Assembly (NCBI GenBank): GCA_902781215.1
Contig: CACZIO010000004.1
Coordinates: 62,001-126,000, forward strand
DNA from: an uncultured Lachnospiraceae bacterium
GTDB taxonomy: Bacteria; Bacillota; Clostridia; Lachnospirales; Lachnospiraceae
Reading direction: 5' to 3'
DNA: 64,000 nt
In this document: piece after piece, positions 17,591-26,200 of the stretch
How the letters are laid out: each line of letters begins with the position of its first letter
Position numbering within the stretch: the stretch's first letter is position 1
Program-made: the position numbers and the translations under genes
Notes under the pieces: model-generated
Told to the model about the DNA's origin: nothing
Seen by the model: only the letters and a program-made list of their open reading frames with translations
Database searches by the model: none

Positions 17591-19573
17591 TTACCAGTCC
17601 CACTCGATCAGGAAAATAACATCTCCGTTCGGATCAGGTCCAAAGTCACCATCATTCCATCGATAAGGAGGATCCCCATGATAAAACAGGGCAAAATTCT
17701 CTGTCACTTCTCCATGCTTCTGATTGTCCGGCTCCCCTTCATCAAAGTTTTCATAGGTTGAACTGTCAGGCCCCACCCAGTACCAGCTTCCTTCAGACGA
17801 ATCATCTGTATACCCGAAATATGCACTCTTATAATGCAGCTGGTGGAATACATAATCATAGAGAGCCCTGTTTTCTTCATCCGTATTAATAACAGCCATG
17901 TATCCGCCCATGTTCTCGCACAGACTGACTGCCTCCCAGAATGAGGGGCCGTCAGAGCTCACATAGGCATAGTAGCTGTGACCGTTAAAGCGCATGGCGG
18001 AAGCAGGAATGCTTCCCCTTGTCTCATAGATAAATGTGATGCGATTGGCCTCTTCATTTTCAGAAAGAACGACCGACTCTGTCTCATTTTTCGGGACGTA
18101 CCCGCTGAACTCCGGTGCCTCAACCGTAATGGCATGTCCCTCGATCCCGGAATCTGTTTCTTTACTGAGGATGTTCCCTTCTGTATCCTCACATACAACG
18201 GTATATTCTACAAATTCAGCCATGGACAGCGATTCAGCTCCGCCGCCCGAATAGGTCCCTCCGCTTTCCTGACCATCATCTGTCAGAAGATTATCCGAAA
18301 CCGCCTGCTCCTCTGCCAGCTCATCCTCTGATTCACTCAGGTGCGTCTCAGTGTCTTCAGACACTTCCTCCTGTACCTCCGGCTCATCCTGCGCCTGTAC
18401 CTCTGTCTCCTCTGTCTCCTGTGCCTTTCCGTCACTTTCTCCACCGCTGTTTCCTGTCAGCGGTATTATCGTCAGTGCCAGTATACAGGCAGCCAAAACG
18501 GCAGCTGCAATGCCGATCGCTCCCAGTGCCCATCGATTCTTACGCCTTCTGTCCGGCTTATGAGCATAATCAATACCGCCAGCAGGCCTGTGTCCCATCC
18601 CGCTGTAACCGGCTTTCCCGGAGTCGGAAATCGGAATTGTCCTGGCCATTGCCTCCGCATTCGGCCGACCGGCTGCATATATATTTTGAAGTGCTTCCTG
18701 AAAATCAGCTGCCGACTGATATCTCCCGGATGGATCAGCAGAAAGCGCAATTGACAGAACATGCCACAATGCATCGCTGCAATTTGCCGGTTTTGGAAGC
18801 TGTTCCCCCGCCAGTCTCCGTCTGCGCGCATCCTCCTGCTCCATTGGCGTGAAACTCGACGTAAATAAAAACGGTTCCCGCCCTCCATTCAGGATCCTAT
18901 ATAGGACGAGCGCAAGTGAATATATATCAGATCGTGAATCGGTCCCCCGCATGGCAAATGTTTCCGGTGCCATGTACGGAACAGTCCCTTTAAAGGAAAG
19001 CACGCTTCCGCTTCCCGGTGCAGCGCGTGAAATACCGAAATCCCCGAGCTTATATAAGCCCCGGTCATTAAGAAATATATTCTGGGGCTTGATATCCCGA
19101 TGAATAATGCCTGCCCCATGACAAATGACCAGGGCCTGGGAAATATCAATTCCCAGTTTGACGACATCCTTCTCATACAGATTATGTGTGGAGAGATACT
19201 CCGGCAGCGGTGTCAACAGCTCCATGCGGATCAGGATATCCCACCCGATATCCTTTTCATGCTTGTCGATCTTGTAATCCTCATAGGAAACGATATTGGA
19301 ATACCCGACAAAGCGCTGCATGAGCCCGATCTCGCCCATGATTTCCTCTACGTATTTTCGCAGATAAGTCTCTGTGTCCTCCTCCCCGAGGCCGCTCATA
19401 TGGAGCTGCTGCAGTTCCATCGGATTATTGGGGATCCGGATCACTTTCAGTGCTGCCCGCTCCTGATAACTGCCGGCACGCCGCTGAATCTCATATACCT
19501 GACCAAATCCGCCTTCTCCGATTTTCCTGACGATCTCCCATCCCGGCCAGAGGTGAAAACTCATTTCCGTCAT
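17591..19573 (-). CDS. Membrane Ser/Thr kinase with MucBP-like and C-type lectin ectodomains
   Basis: 660 residues. The kinase domain starts LWPGWEIVRKIGEGGFGQVYEI and has HRDIKPQNIF, DFG and MAPETFAM. A Lys/Arg-rich linker (KPDRRRKNR) and one TM helix (WALGAIGIAAAVLAACILAL) follow, then an acidic stalk. Next is a MucBP-like unit (YTVVCEDTEGNIL to ITFIYE). The last ~130 residues form a C-type lectin fold: HSYYAY, WEAVSLCENMGGYMAVI, SYWVGP-like GSWYWVGPDSS, and EPDNQKHGE with a probable EPD/WND calcium site. Bacterial kinase-lectin fusions are uncommon. The start overlaps the preceding kinase stop by four bases, so the two kinases are co-translated. Confidence 0.9.
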   Translation of the reverse strand: MTEMSFHLWPGWEIVRKIGEGGFGQVYEIQRRAGSYQERAALKVIRIPNNPMELQQLHMSGLGEEDTETYLRKYVEEIMGEIGLMQRFVGYSNIVSYEDYKIDKHEKDIGWDILIRMELLTPLPEYLSTHNLYEKDVVKLGIDISQALVICHGAGIIHRDIKPQNIFLNDRGLYKLGDFGISRAAPGSGSVLSFKGTVPYMAPETFAMRGTDSRSDIYSLALVLYRILNGGREPFLFTSSFTPMEQEDARRRRLAGEQLPKPANCSDALWHVLSIALSADPSGRYQSAADFQEALQNIYAAGRPNAEAMARTIPISDSGKAGYSGMGHRPAGGIDYAHKPDRRRKNRWALGAIGIAAAVLAACILALTIIPLTGNSGGESDGKAQETEETEVQAQDEPEVQEEVSEDTETHLSESEDELAEEQAVSDNLLTDDGQESGGTYSGGGAESLSMAEFVEYTVVCEDTEGNILSKETDSGIEGHAITVEAPEFSGYVPKNETESVVLSENEEANRITFIYETRGSIPASAMRFNGHSYYAYVSSDGPSFWEAVSLCENMGGYMAVINTDEENRALYDYVFHQLHYKSAYFGYTDDSSEGSWYWVGPDSSTYENFDEGEPDNQKHGEVTENFALFYHGDPPYRWNDGDFGPDPNGDVIFLIEWDW

Positions 19574-20625
19574 AGTAAATCTCCCGCAGGCATCAGTGTA
19601 CTGTCAAATGCCATCTTTTGTTTTTCTACATTCCCCGTCCCCAGGCGATAAGGGTTTTCAGGTTCTCTGTCATCCGAGAAGTGCAGTTTCTCACCAGTGC
19701 TGTCAGCTTTCTCTTTGCACATCTGCAATGCCGCTTTCATCTCTTCGGCATTATGAAACCTGTCCCGGGGCATGAACGAACACGCCTTTAAAACAGCTTT
19801 TTTAAGGTCCGGGCCCCCATGTAATGGCGGTTTTAACGTCTCTCCGGACATTCTCCTGGAAAGAGCGATCTGGTTATCCTCGTAACGGATCGGTGCAGGC
19901 GGGTCCGGAATAAACGGAAGACGGTTCTCATTCAGCAGCCGGTACATGACAAGTCCCAGAGAATACAGATCAACTGTTTTGTCATAATTCTCCCCTCGAG
20001 CCACCTCCGGAGCCATATATGCATATGTTCCTTTTGTGGACCGCACACTTGTCATCCTGGTCTTTCTGGAAACACTGAAATCCCCCAGCTTAAAGTCCCC
20101 GAATTCAGTCACAAAAATATTCGCCGGTTTAATGTCCCTGTGAATAACGTTTATTTTTTCGCAATACTCCAGGGCTGTACAGAGATCAATTCCCAGGCGC
20201 AGTACATCTTCTTCGGACATACCTCTCTGCTCCCGATAATCGTTCATACTCTGCAGCAGTTCCATCCGAATGTGCGCGATCCATGCCGGCTTGTCCCGGT
20301 GCTTCTGCACAGAAAAGTCCTGAATACATACGATATTCGGAGCAGATTTCAGAGATTCCATCAGATCGATCTCGGCAGTCAGCTGCTGGACAAGCCCCTG
20401 GAAATAGTTATGGATAGACTGTTCGTCCATTCCATCATTTCTCATCTCCTGAATCTCTGCATCTCCGTGGGGAATACAGATCACCTTCACTGCTGAGTAA
20501 TAGCTGCGTCCCATTCCCTCCCGGCGCACACGAAACACTTCTCCGGAAGAGCCCTGTCCGATTTTCTCTTCCACCTTGAGAAAGGGCCATATCTGCTCAA
20601 TGCTCCTGGCAATTTGTGTATCCAT
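19570..20625 (-). CDS. Cytoplasmic Ser/Thr kinase, DFS variant
   Basis: 351 residues: a kinase domain plus a short polar tail with no TM segment. Motifs: glycine loop IGQGSSGEVFRV, lysine in YSAVKVICI, HRDIKPANIFV, YMAPEVARG. The DFG motif reads DFS (LGDFSVSR); the Asp that binds metal is kept, so activity is possible. The start lies just downstream of a direct/inverted repeat block (20650-20693) shared with the RHS cassette promoter region. Overlapping stop and start couple it to the lectin kinase. A soluble kinase might phosphorylate the FHA proteins or its partner kinase (inference). Confidence 0.88.
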   Translation of the reverse strand: MDTQIARSIEQIWPFLKVEEKIGQGSSGEVFRVRREGMGRSYYSAVKVICIPHGDAEIQEMRNDGMDEQSIHNYFQGLVQQLTAEIDLMESLKSAPNIVCIQDFSVQKHRDKPAWIAHIRMELLQSMNDYREQRGMSEEDVLRLGIDLCTALEYCEKINVIHRDIKPANIFVTEFGDFKLGDFSVSRKTRMTSVRSTKGTYAYMAPEVARGENYDKTVDLYSLGLVMYRLLNENRLPFIPDPPAPIRYEDNQIALSRRMSGETLKPPLHGGPDLKKAVLKACSFMPRDRFHNAEEMKAALQMCKEKADSTGEKLHFSDDREPENPYRLGTGNVEKQKMAFDSTLMPAGDLL

Positions 20626-20649
20626 AACCTATGGTAAGTCCTCTATCGC

Positions 20650-20693
20650 TTTATATAAGTATAATACTACGCTATGTATCAGTATAGCATTTT
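20650..20693 (-). promoter_or_regulatory. Shared operator-like element upstream of the kinase pair
   Basis: Minus strand AAATGCTATACTGATACATA continues GCGTAGTATTATACTTATATAAA. About 27 of 31 bases match the element at 29081-29126 upstream of the RHS cassette. Both have half-sites ATACT-N12-AGTAT followed closely by a second ATACT. A TATAAA box sits at the gene-proximal end. Promoter plus regulator site is the likely meaning. Confidence 0.55.
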
Positions 20694-20770
20694 GTACACA
20701 TTCACGAAAGACAAAAAGGTCTAACCTCTCTCATTTTCTTACCGTTTGTATGGCCTGTTACAATTGATTC

Positions 20771-20809
20771 AAAAGAAAGACCGTCCCCACCATACGGTAA
20801 AGGACGGTC
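20771..20809 (-). terminator. Probable terminator after the M48 protease gene
   Basis: Minus strand GACCGTCC, 15-base loop, GGACGGTC, TTTCTTTT. Perfect 8-bp stem with an interrupted T-run, 48 bases after the protease stop. The stem sequence resembles the core of the REP-like palindrome at 8330-8375. Confidence 0.65.
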
Positions 20810-20856
20810 AAAGCATCTATGAATATTTGTATTATCCCGGTTAGATGTTCCTGTGC

Positions 20857-21894
20857 TCAGAGCAGTTTCCCGCTTCCTCCACGGGGATCCAGAAGCGCCA
20901 TGACGCGGTAAGGCATGATTGGATGCGATGAGATAAAGTTATAGATCCAGCGAAAGACCAGCTCATCTGTGCGATTCCTGTTTAACAGATTATTGAGATA
21001 ATCTTCAATCTTTACATACTTATACAGGTGTCTTCCTGCAGTCAGTGCCATCATAGCCTCTACACCAGACTGGTGCGTCAGGACCTGGGCCACGCGGTCA
21101 CACGAGTACTCGCAGGCACGGCTGAATGCCATGGAAACCGGAAAGATTGACTCCGCATACAGGATCACCAGATTTCTCCACAGCGCAGTATGATTGAAAT
21201 AGTGATGGCCGTACTCATGAGCCATCACGAAGTAAACGGAAGAAAAATCCTTATTTTCCATGTATGCAATGTCTACAAGTTCCGCATTGAGGACGACATA
21301 CCTCTTCTTGAGCATCCAGGCGGAAAAGGCATTCAACACACCATTCTGCTGCATGATATAGACTTCAGGTCTCCATTTCAACTGCAGCAATTGTGCATAT
21401 TCCACACTCTTCTGGTAGATTTCCGGAAAATTGGTCGGTGTCACCAGAACAGCACCAGAGATCGTCTGCGCATAAAGCATATAATAGGAGAGGATCAGCC
21501 TGGCGACTGCATATACGATTCCTACAATTCCGGTCATCAGACCTATAAAAGTCAGGATTGACTCCATTAACGGATTACTTCCCGGGTAAAACCCGTAATC
21601 CGGAGTCTTGAACAGTGATCCCGACCGGGTCAGAAGAAACAGCAGGATCAGACTCGAGATCCCGATCATAACACCGAACAGCGGGAGCTCCGCATTGTGG
21701 CGCAGTTCCTTCAGCCTGTTCTGTACGTACATGGCAGCGGGATCCTGTGGAGGCGCAGAATAAGCCCCGTATGGAGGGGAAGGAATTCCGGAATACGAAG
21801 AAGGACCATGTCCATCATCGGCAGTATTCCCGCAATTCGGGCAGAACCTCGCGTGATCATCCAATGTCATTCCGCAAAATCTACATATTTTCAT
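20857..21894 (-). CDS. Zinc-ribbon M48-family membrane metalloprotease
   Basis: 345 residues. An N-terminal zinc ribbon (CRFCGMTLDDHARFCPNCG) is followed by a Pro/Tyr-rich linker. Two or three hydrophobic segments (LFGVMIGISSLILLFLL, IGLMTGIVGIVYAVARLIL) precede the protease domain. The M48 zinc motif HEYGH has His226, Glu227 and His230; EYSCD downstream supplies the third ligand in the usual ExxxD. Homologues include HtpX and Ste24-like proteases. The gene follows the FHA gene and closes the RHS-lipoprotein-FHA run. A role in quality control or in processing of locus membrane proteins is inference. Confidence 0.88.
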   Translation of the reverse strand: MKICRFCGMTLDDHARFCPNCGNTADDGHGPSSYSGIPSPPYGAYSAPPQDPAAMYVQNRLKELRHNAELPLFGVMIGISSLILLFLLTRSGSLFKTPDYGFYPGSNPLMESILTFIGLMTGIVGIVYAVARLILSYYMLYAQTISGAVLVTPTNFPEIYQKSVEYAQLLQLKWRPEVYIMQQNGVLNAFSAWMLKKRYVVLNAELVDIAYMENKDFSSVYFVMAHEYGHHYFNHTALWRNLVILYAESIFPVSMAFSRACEYSCDRVAQVLTHQSGVEAMMALTAGRHLYKYVKIEDYLNNLLNRNRTDELVFRWIYNFISSHPIMPYRVMALLDPRGGSGKLL

Positions 21895-21970
21895 GATGGT
21901 GAGTTCCTTTCCGGAGCCTGACTATTCCTGTACAGGCCGCATTCTTTCATCCGGGATATTTTTCCGGTGA

Positions 21971-22534
21971 TCATCGATATTCATATGTGACCTGAATTTC
22001 TGTTTTTCCAACCCGGATCACAGATCCATTGGGAAGCGGCGCTTCCTTCTCCACTCTCCTTCCGTTCACATATGTGTGATTGAGTGAATGCGCATCCTGA
22101 ATGACCAGCCCGCTCCCCTTTCCAACAAGATAACAATGAATGGATGATATCCTCAGGTCCAGGGGGATTTCCACATATGGCATGTGTTTCATATATTCTC
22201 TTTTCCTGCCAATCGCCATCTTATTGCGGAATACGACGATTTCCCTTCTGCCGCTTCCGATAAAAGTAAAACAGGCGTTCCACATGTGATGTACGGCCCC
22301 GTTCTTGCTCACGACTGTACCGTACATGCTGTTCCCGGCTTTGAATAAGTCCCCCGCCTTCTCTCCGTAATGGTAATCCTTGGTGTCCACGCCGCCCTTA
22401 ATGACTACGTGTTCGCCGCCAATGTTCACATGGCCACTGCCTTTTTTTCGTCTGCCGGACATTTGCATGACGATCACCAGAATACCGGCAAAAAAAATCG
22501 TTAATGATATAATGATTACGATCATCCAGATCAT
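21971..22534 (-). CDS. Membrane-anchored FHA-domain protein
   Basis: 187 residues from the ATG at 22534 (ACGGGAGAAACAC upstream). One N-terminal TM helix (MIVIIISLTIFFAGILVIVM), then a basic region. A C-terminal FHA domain follows, with the core pattern ISSIHC, AHSLNHTYVNGRRV and SVIRVGKTEI. FHA domains bind phosphothreonine, so it is a likely reader for the locus kinases. Located between the RHS-linked lipoprotein and the M48 protease. The domain call rests on the S-x-x-H and N-x-T-x-V-N-G patterns. Confidence 0.82.
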   Translation of the reverse strand: MIWMIVIIISLTIFFAGILVIVMQMSGRRKKGSGHVNIGGEHVVIKGGVDTKDYHYGEKAGDLFKAGNSMYGTVVSKNGAVHHMWNACFTFIGSGRREIVVFRNKMAIGRKREYMKHMPYVEIPLDLRISSIHCYLVGKGSGLVIQDAHSLNHTYVNGRRVEKEAPLPNGSVIRVGKTEIQVTYEYR

Positions 22535-22629
22535 GTGTTTCTCCCGTCGACACTCTTGCTCACAAGTCATGGGTTCATCTGTTACATAATTATCTCTCTG
22601 TGCGCAGACGATATGTAGATTCATATCAC

Positions 22630-23160
22630 TTATTTATGTCCCAGTACAAACAAATAAGTTGCTGACTCTTTTTTCATCAAATAAAAGTCCGTTGTGGCTG
22701 TTTTTGCTCCGTTTTTTCCACTTCGCACATAGTTATAACGGATATACGGCTCCCCGTCCTGCAACTCCCGGCAGATCCGATTATCGGCTCTGGGAAGAAA
22801 GTCGGGGTCCACTTCCTCCCCGTCTCCGCAGAGAGCCCTCAACTGTTCCTCTGCGGTTTCCTCTCTTCCTGCCAATAGTTCTGCTCGTAAATAATACAGT
22901 CCGTTATAGGTCACACCGTCCGCTTCCCGGGTCACGGCAGAAAAGTCTATGCTGCAGTCTTCGTAGACAAAGTCAATTACCTCTTCCTTGCCCAACTCCT
23001 TCTGCTGATCACTCACAATCGTCTCCTCCCTGTTTACAGTCGAATCCGCTCCTGCGTCTTTTTGCTCTGCAGACGCCGTACTGCATGCAGTACACACCAG
23101 ACCAAGAAAAAGTGTCAATAACAAACAACTTACTAACCCTCTGTATTTCTTTATTTGCAT
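22630..23160 (-). CDS. Lipoprotein, candidate immunity protein for the RHS effector
   Basis: 176 residues with a lipoprotein signal: KKYRGLVSCLLLTLFLGLVCTAC, lipobox VCTAC. The mature part is acidic and I recognise no family in it. It follows the RHS gene after 56 bases, with GGGGAGGAACAGAGC as its own strong ribosome site. Its position right after a polymorphic toxin is that of an immunity gene. An extracytoplasmic lipoprotein would suit a toxin acting at the envelope; if the toxin acts in the cytoplasm this assignment would be wrong. Confidence 0.65.
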   Translation of the reverse strand: MQIKKYRGLVSCLLLTLFLGLVCTACSTASAEQKDAGADSTVNREETIVSDQQKELGKEEVIDFVYEDCSIDFSAVTREADGVTYNGLYYLRAELLAGREETAEEQLRALCGDGEEVDPDFLPRADNRICRELQDGEPYIRYNYVRSGKNGAKTATTDFYLMKKESATYLFVLGHK

Positions 23161-23216
23161 GCTCTGTTCCTCCCCTCAGCCTTTCCGGGTACAACTTTGA
23201 CCAGTCTGCCCAATGA

Positions 23217-26200
23217 TCATTCCGCCTGATTCTTTGCCGCATAGCTGCGCAATGAATCCAGCATCATAACCACAGTAGCTGCGAACATTCCTGTGTTGGT
23301 CACAACTGTCTGACCGTCCACCTGCCTGTAGATCTGCCAGCCCTCATTGCTCCGGCCTCCATTTCCTGCCCGGTCTGCCCAGTACTGGAACTCCTCGTCA
23401 CTCCTGGGTGTATAGGTTTCATCACTGTTCATTCCATATACAGTGCCATCGCTCGCCATGACAGGAGCACCGGATGTTCGATGACTAAAGGCCTCTGCAA
23501 TATTTCTGTCCTGATAATCCAGATGTCCCGCATTGCAGCCATACAGGACAAGCTGTTCCATCTCCTTGTCCTGCAGTGCCATCGCATCTCTTCTGGAGAA
23601 GGAATTCCCATTCCCGAATCCCAGACGTTCCGGATTGGCATGTGTATTGATGACGACTGTATCAATGTCCACGCTGCGGCCGTCTACCGTACCCATTCCG
23701 TTCCAGCCGTCCCTGAGCTGCTGCGCATTCTGCACCGGAATCAGATGAACCTGTTCTGTCCCGTATCCGTACTGTTCAGCGAGGCGCTGCTGATCATTGA
23801 GTGCTTCATCTCTCCATTCAGGAAGGTAGAAGATATAGCAGTCTGTTCCGTCCGGGTCTACGTACAGCAGGGGATTATTCAGGCAGTAGGAATACAGATT
23901 GATTGACTGCGGCTGCCCGATATGGATATATCGCTCCTCGTCCCTCTGCAGAAACCGGCCGGCCAGCGGCGAATAAGACCTGGCGGGTGTATGCCAGCAA
24001 TTCATCGCTGAATCGTAAGGCAGACCTGTATAACCAAAAGGCTGTCCATGTCCTGCAGTTCCGAGCACATCTCTTCCGAATTCATCATAACAGTATTCCT
24101 GCACAGAATGACTGTCACTCAAATAACGCAGGACGCTCCCCTGCTGATCACAATGATAAAAATACTGCTGTCCATCCCGCAGCGCTGCGGCAAGTTCTCC
24201 GTCATAAATATAATCCGAGCTATACCCGCTCTCTTCGGTGTATACAAGAGGGCTGTGCTCCTGCGTAAAATCGTTAAAATACGCCCTTCTCACAGACTGT
24301 GCGTCCCGATTCCCGGTCTCTGCATACCGCATCCCGAGTCCATCGTAAACATATGAAGCAACGTTCCCTCTGTCATCAAATACTCTTGCGAGCTTTCCCG
24401 CCGAATCATAGTCCAGCTGATAAGACGTATTTTCACCCTGGAACGTTACTGCATTGCCATCCTTGTTGTAGGTCCAGAGGATTTCCCTGTCTTCTCTGTC
24501 AGTCTCTCTTTTTACCGTCTGACGGATCAGCTGATTCAATCTGTCATATTCAGAGACGATCCGCTCGCCCTGTCTCTGTTCAAAAACCCGGTTTCCAAAC
24601 ACATCATACCCATAGGCCCTCACCGGATTCCCATCCTCATAAACTGCCGTGAGCCTTCCATATGTATCGTATTCATAGGATGTTCTTTTTTCCGACCCGT
24701 CCTTTGCGTTGTTTAGGACCTTCTCCTTTACATTACCGCTGGCGTCATAGGACAGGGACAGCTTGGACAGTATTCCCTCGCTGTCTGAATATGTGATCGT
24801 CCCGACATGCCCGTCCTGCAAATAGCCGTATTCGACCATTCCCTGCTCCGCTCTCTTCGTCAGAATCCGTCCGGCGTCATCATACGTGTAGCGGATCACC
24901 CCGGCTTCCGAATCGATTTCCGCCAGTTTCCCTGCAGGATCACGGTGGAAGAAAACCTCTTTCCCGTCGGGATAGCGCATTCCTGTTCTGTGTCCCGCTT
25001 CATCCCACTGATAGAGCATTTCTTTGCCTGCAGCATTTCGGATCCGGACAGGGCGTCCCATGGAATCATAGTCCACATCCATGTGCCCGTTCCAGTCCTC
25101 CATCCCGGTCATTCTCCCCATGGCATCATGCGTGAACTGCACAGTTCTTCCATCATCATAGAGTATGCTCTTTGTACGACCGAGTTCATCGTATGTATAT
25201 CGGGTGTGGAGTGCTTCCGGTGTTTCATGCAGAATCATCTGACCATATTCATTATAGGTATAACGATCCTCACAGCCTGCGGCATCTGTGATTTTTGTCA
25301 GCTGTCCTCTGGCGTTACGCTCCAGGGATGTCACTCTCATCTCTGCTCCATCCCCCTGCAGCAGCCGGGACAGCCTGTCCATTTCGTCATACTCGTACTG
25401 CGCAAGGACACTATCCGCATTCTCTACAGCCAGAAGTTTTCCCGATGCGGAATATCTGTAAAAAGTTATATTCCCATTCTCGTCCACTCGTTCTGTTGCA
25501 TTTCCCACTGCATCATAGACGTAGGACACGGTACGTCCACAGGAATCCCGCATAGCGGTCCGCCTGTGCAGACAATCATATTCGTAATCCATCGAATACC
25601 CTGTCTCCGACACCGTGCGGATCAGGTCACCTGCCTCGTCATAGAAACAGGTCCGGCCCTCTCCCTGCGAAGACCGAACGGTTTTCACCTGCCCGTCCGC
25701 ATAATATGTATAGCCCTGCAGTAACATCCCGGACCGCCTGATCTCAACCAGGCGGCTCATGCAGTCATAGTCATATTCTGTCACGCAGCCCGCTGGATCT
25801 GTCTTCCTGATACATCTGCCGTTAAGATCATATTCATAGCTAAAGCTGCTGCCGTCTGCCCTGACCATCCGTGTAATATTGCCCATGCCATCATACGTCA
25901 CACTGCTGGAGCTGCCGTCTTTTTCTGTCCGCTTCAGAAGACGTCCGCACAGATCATATTCCAATGTCCTTGTATAATCTCCGCTCTTTTCACGGATCAG
26001 CCTTCCGGCAGGATCATACTCATAAGACGTTTCCAGTCCCAGTTCATCCACGGTAGATATCCGACGATTGTATCCATCATACTTATGACGGATTCTTCCG
26101 CCGTTCGGCATGTCAATCTCAGAGAGGTTCCCGTTTTCATCATAAGAATAGGTTGTCACAGCACCATTCCTGTCCACATAGGAACTGACCAGATCCAGTT

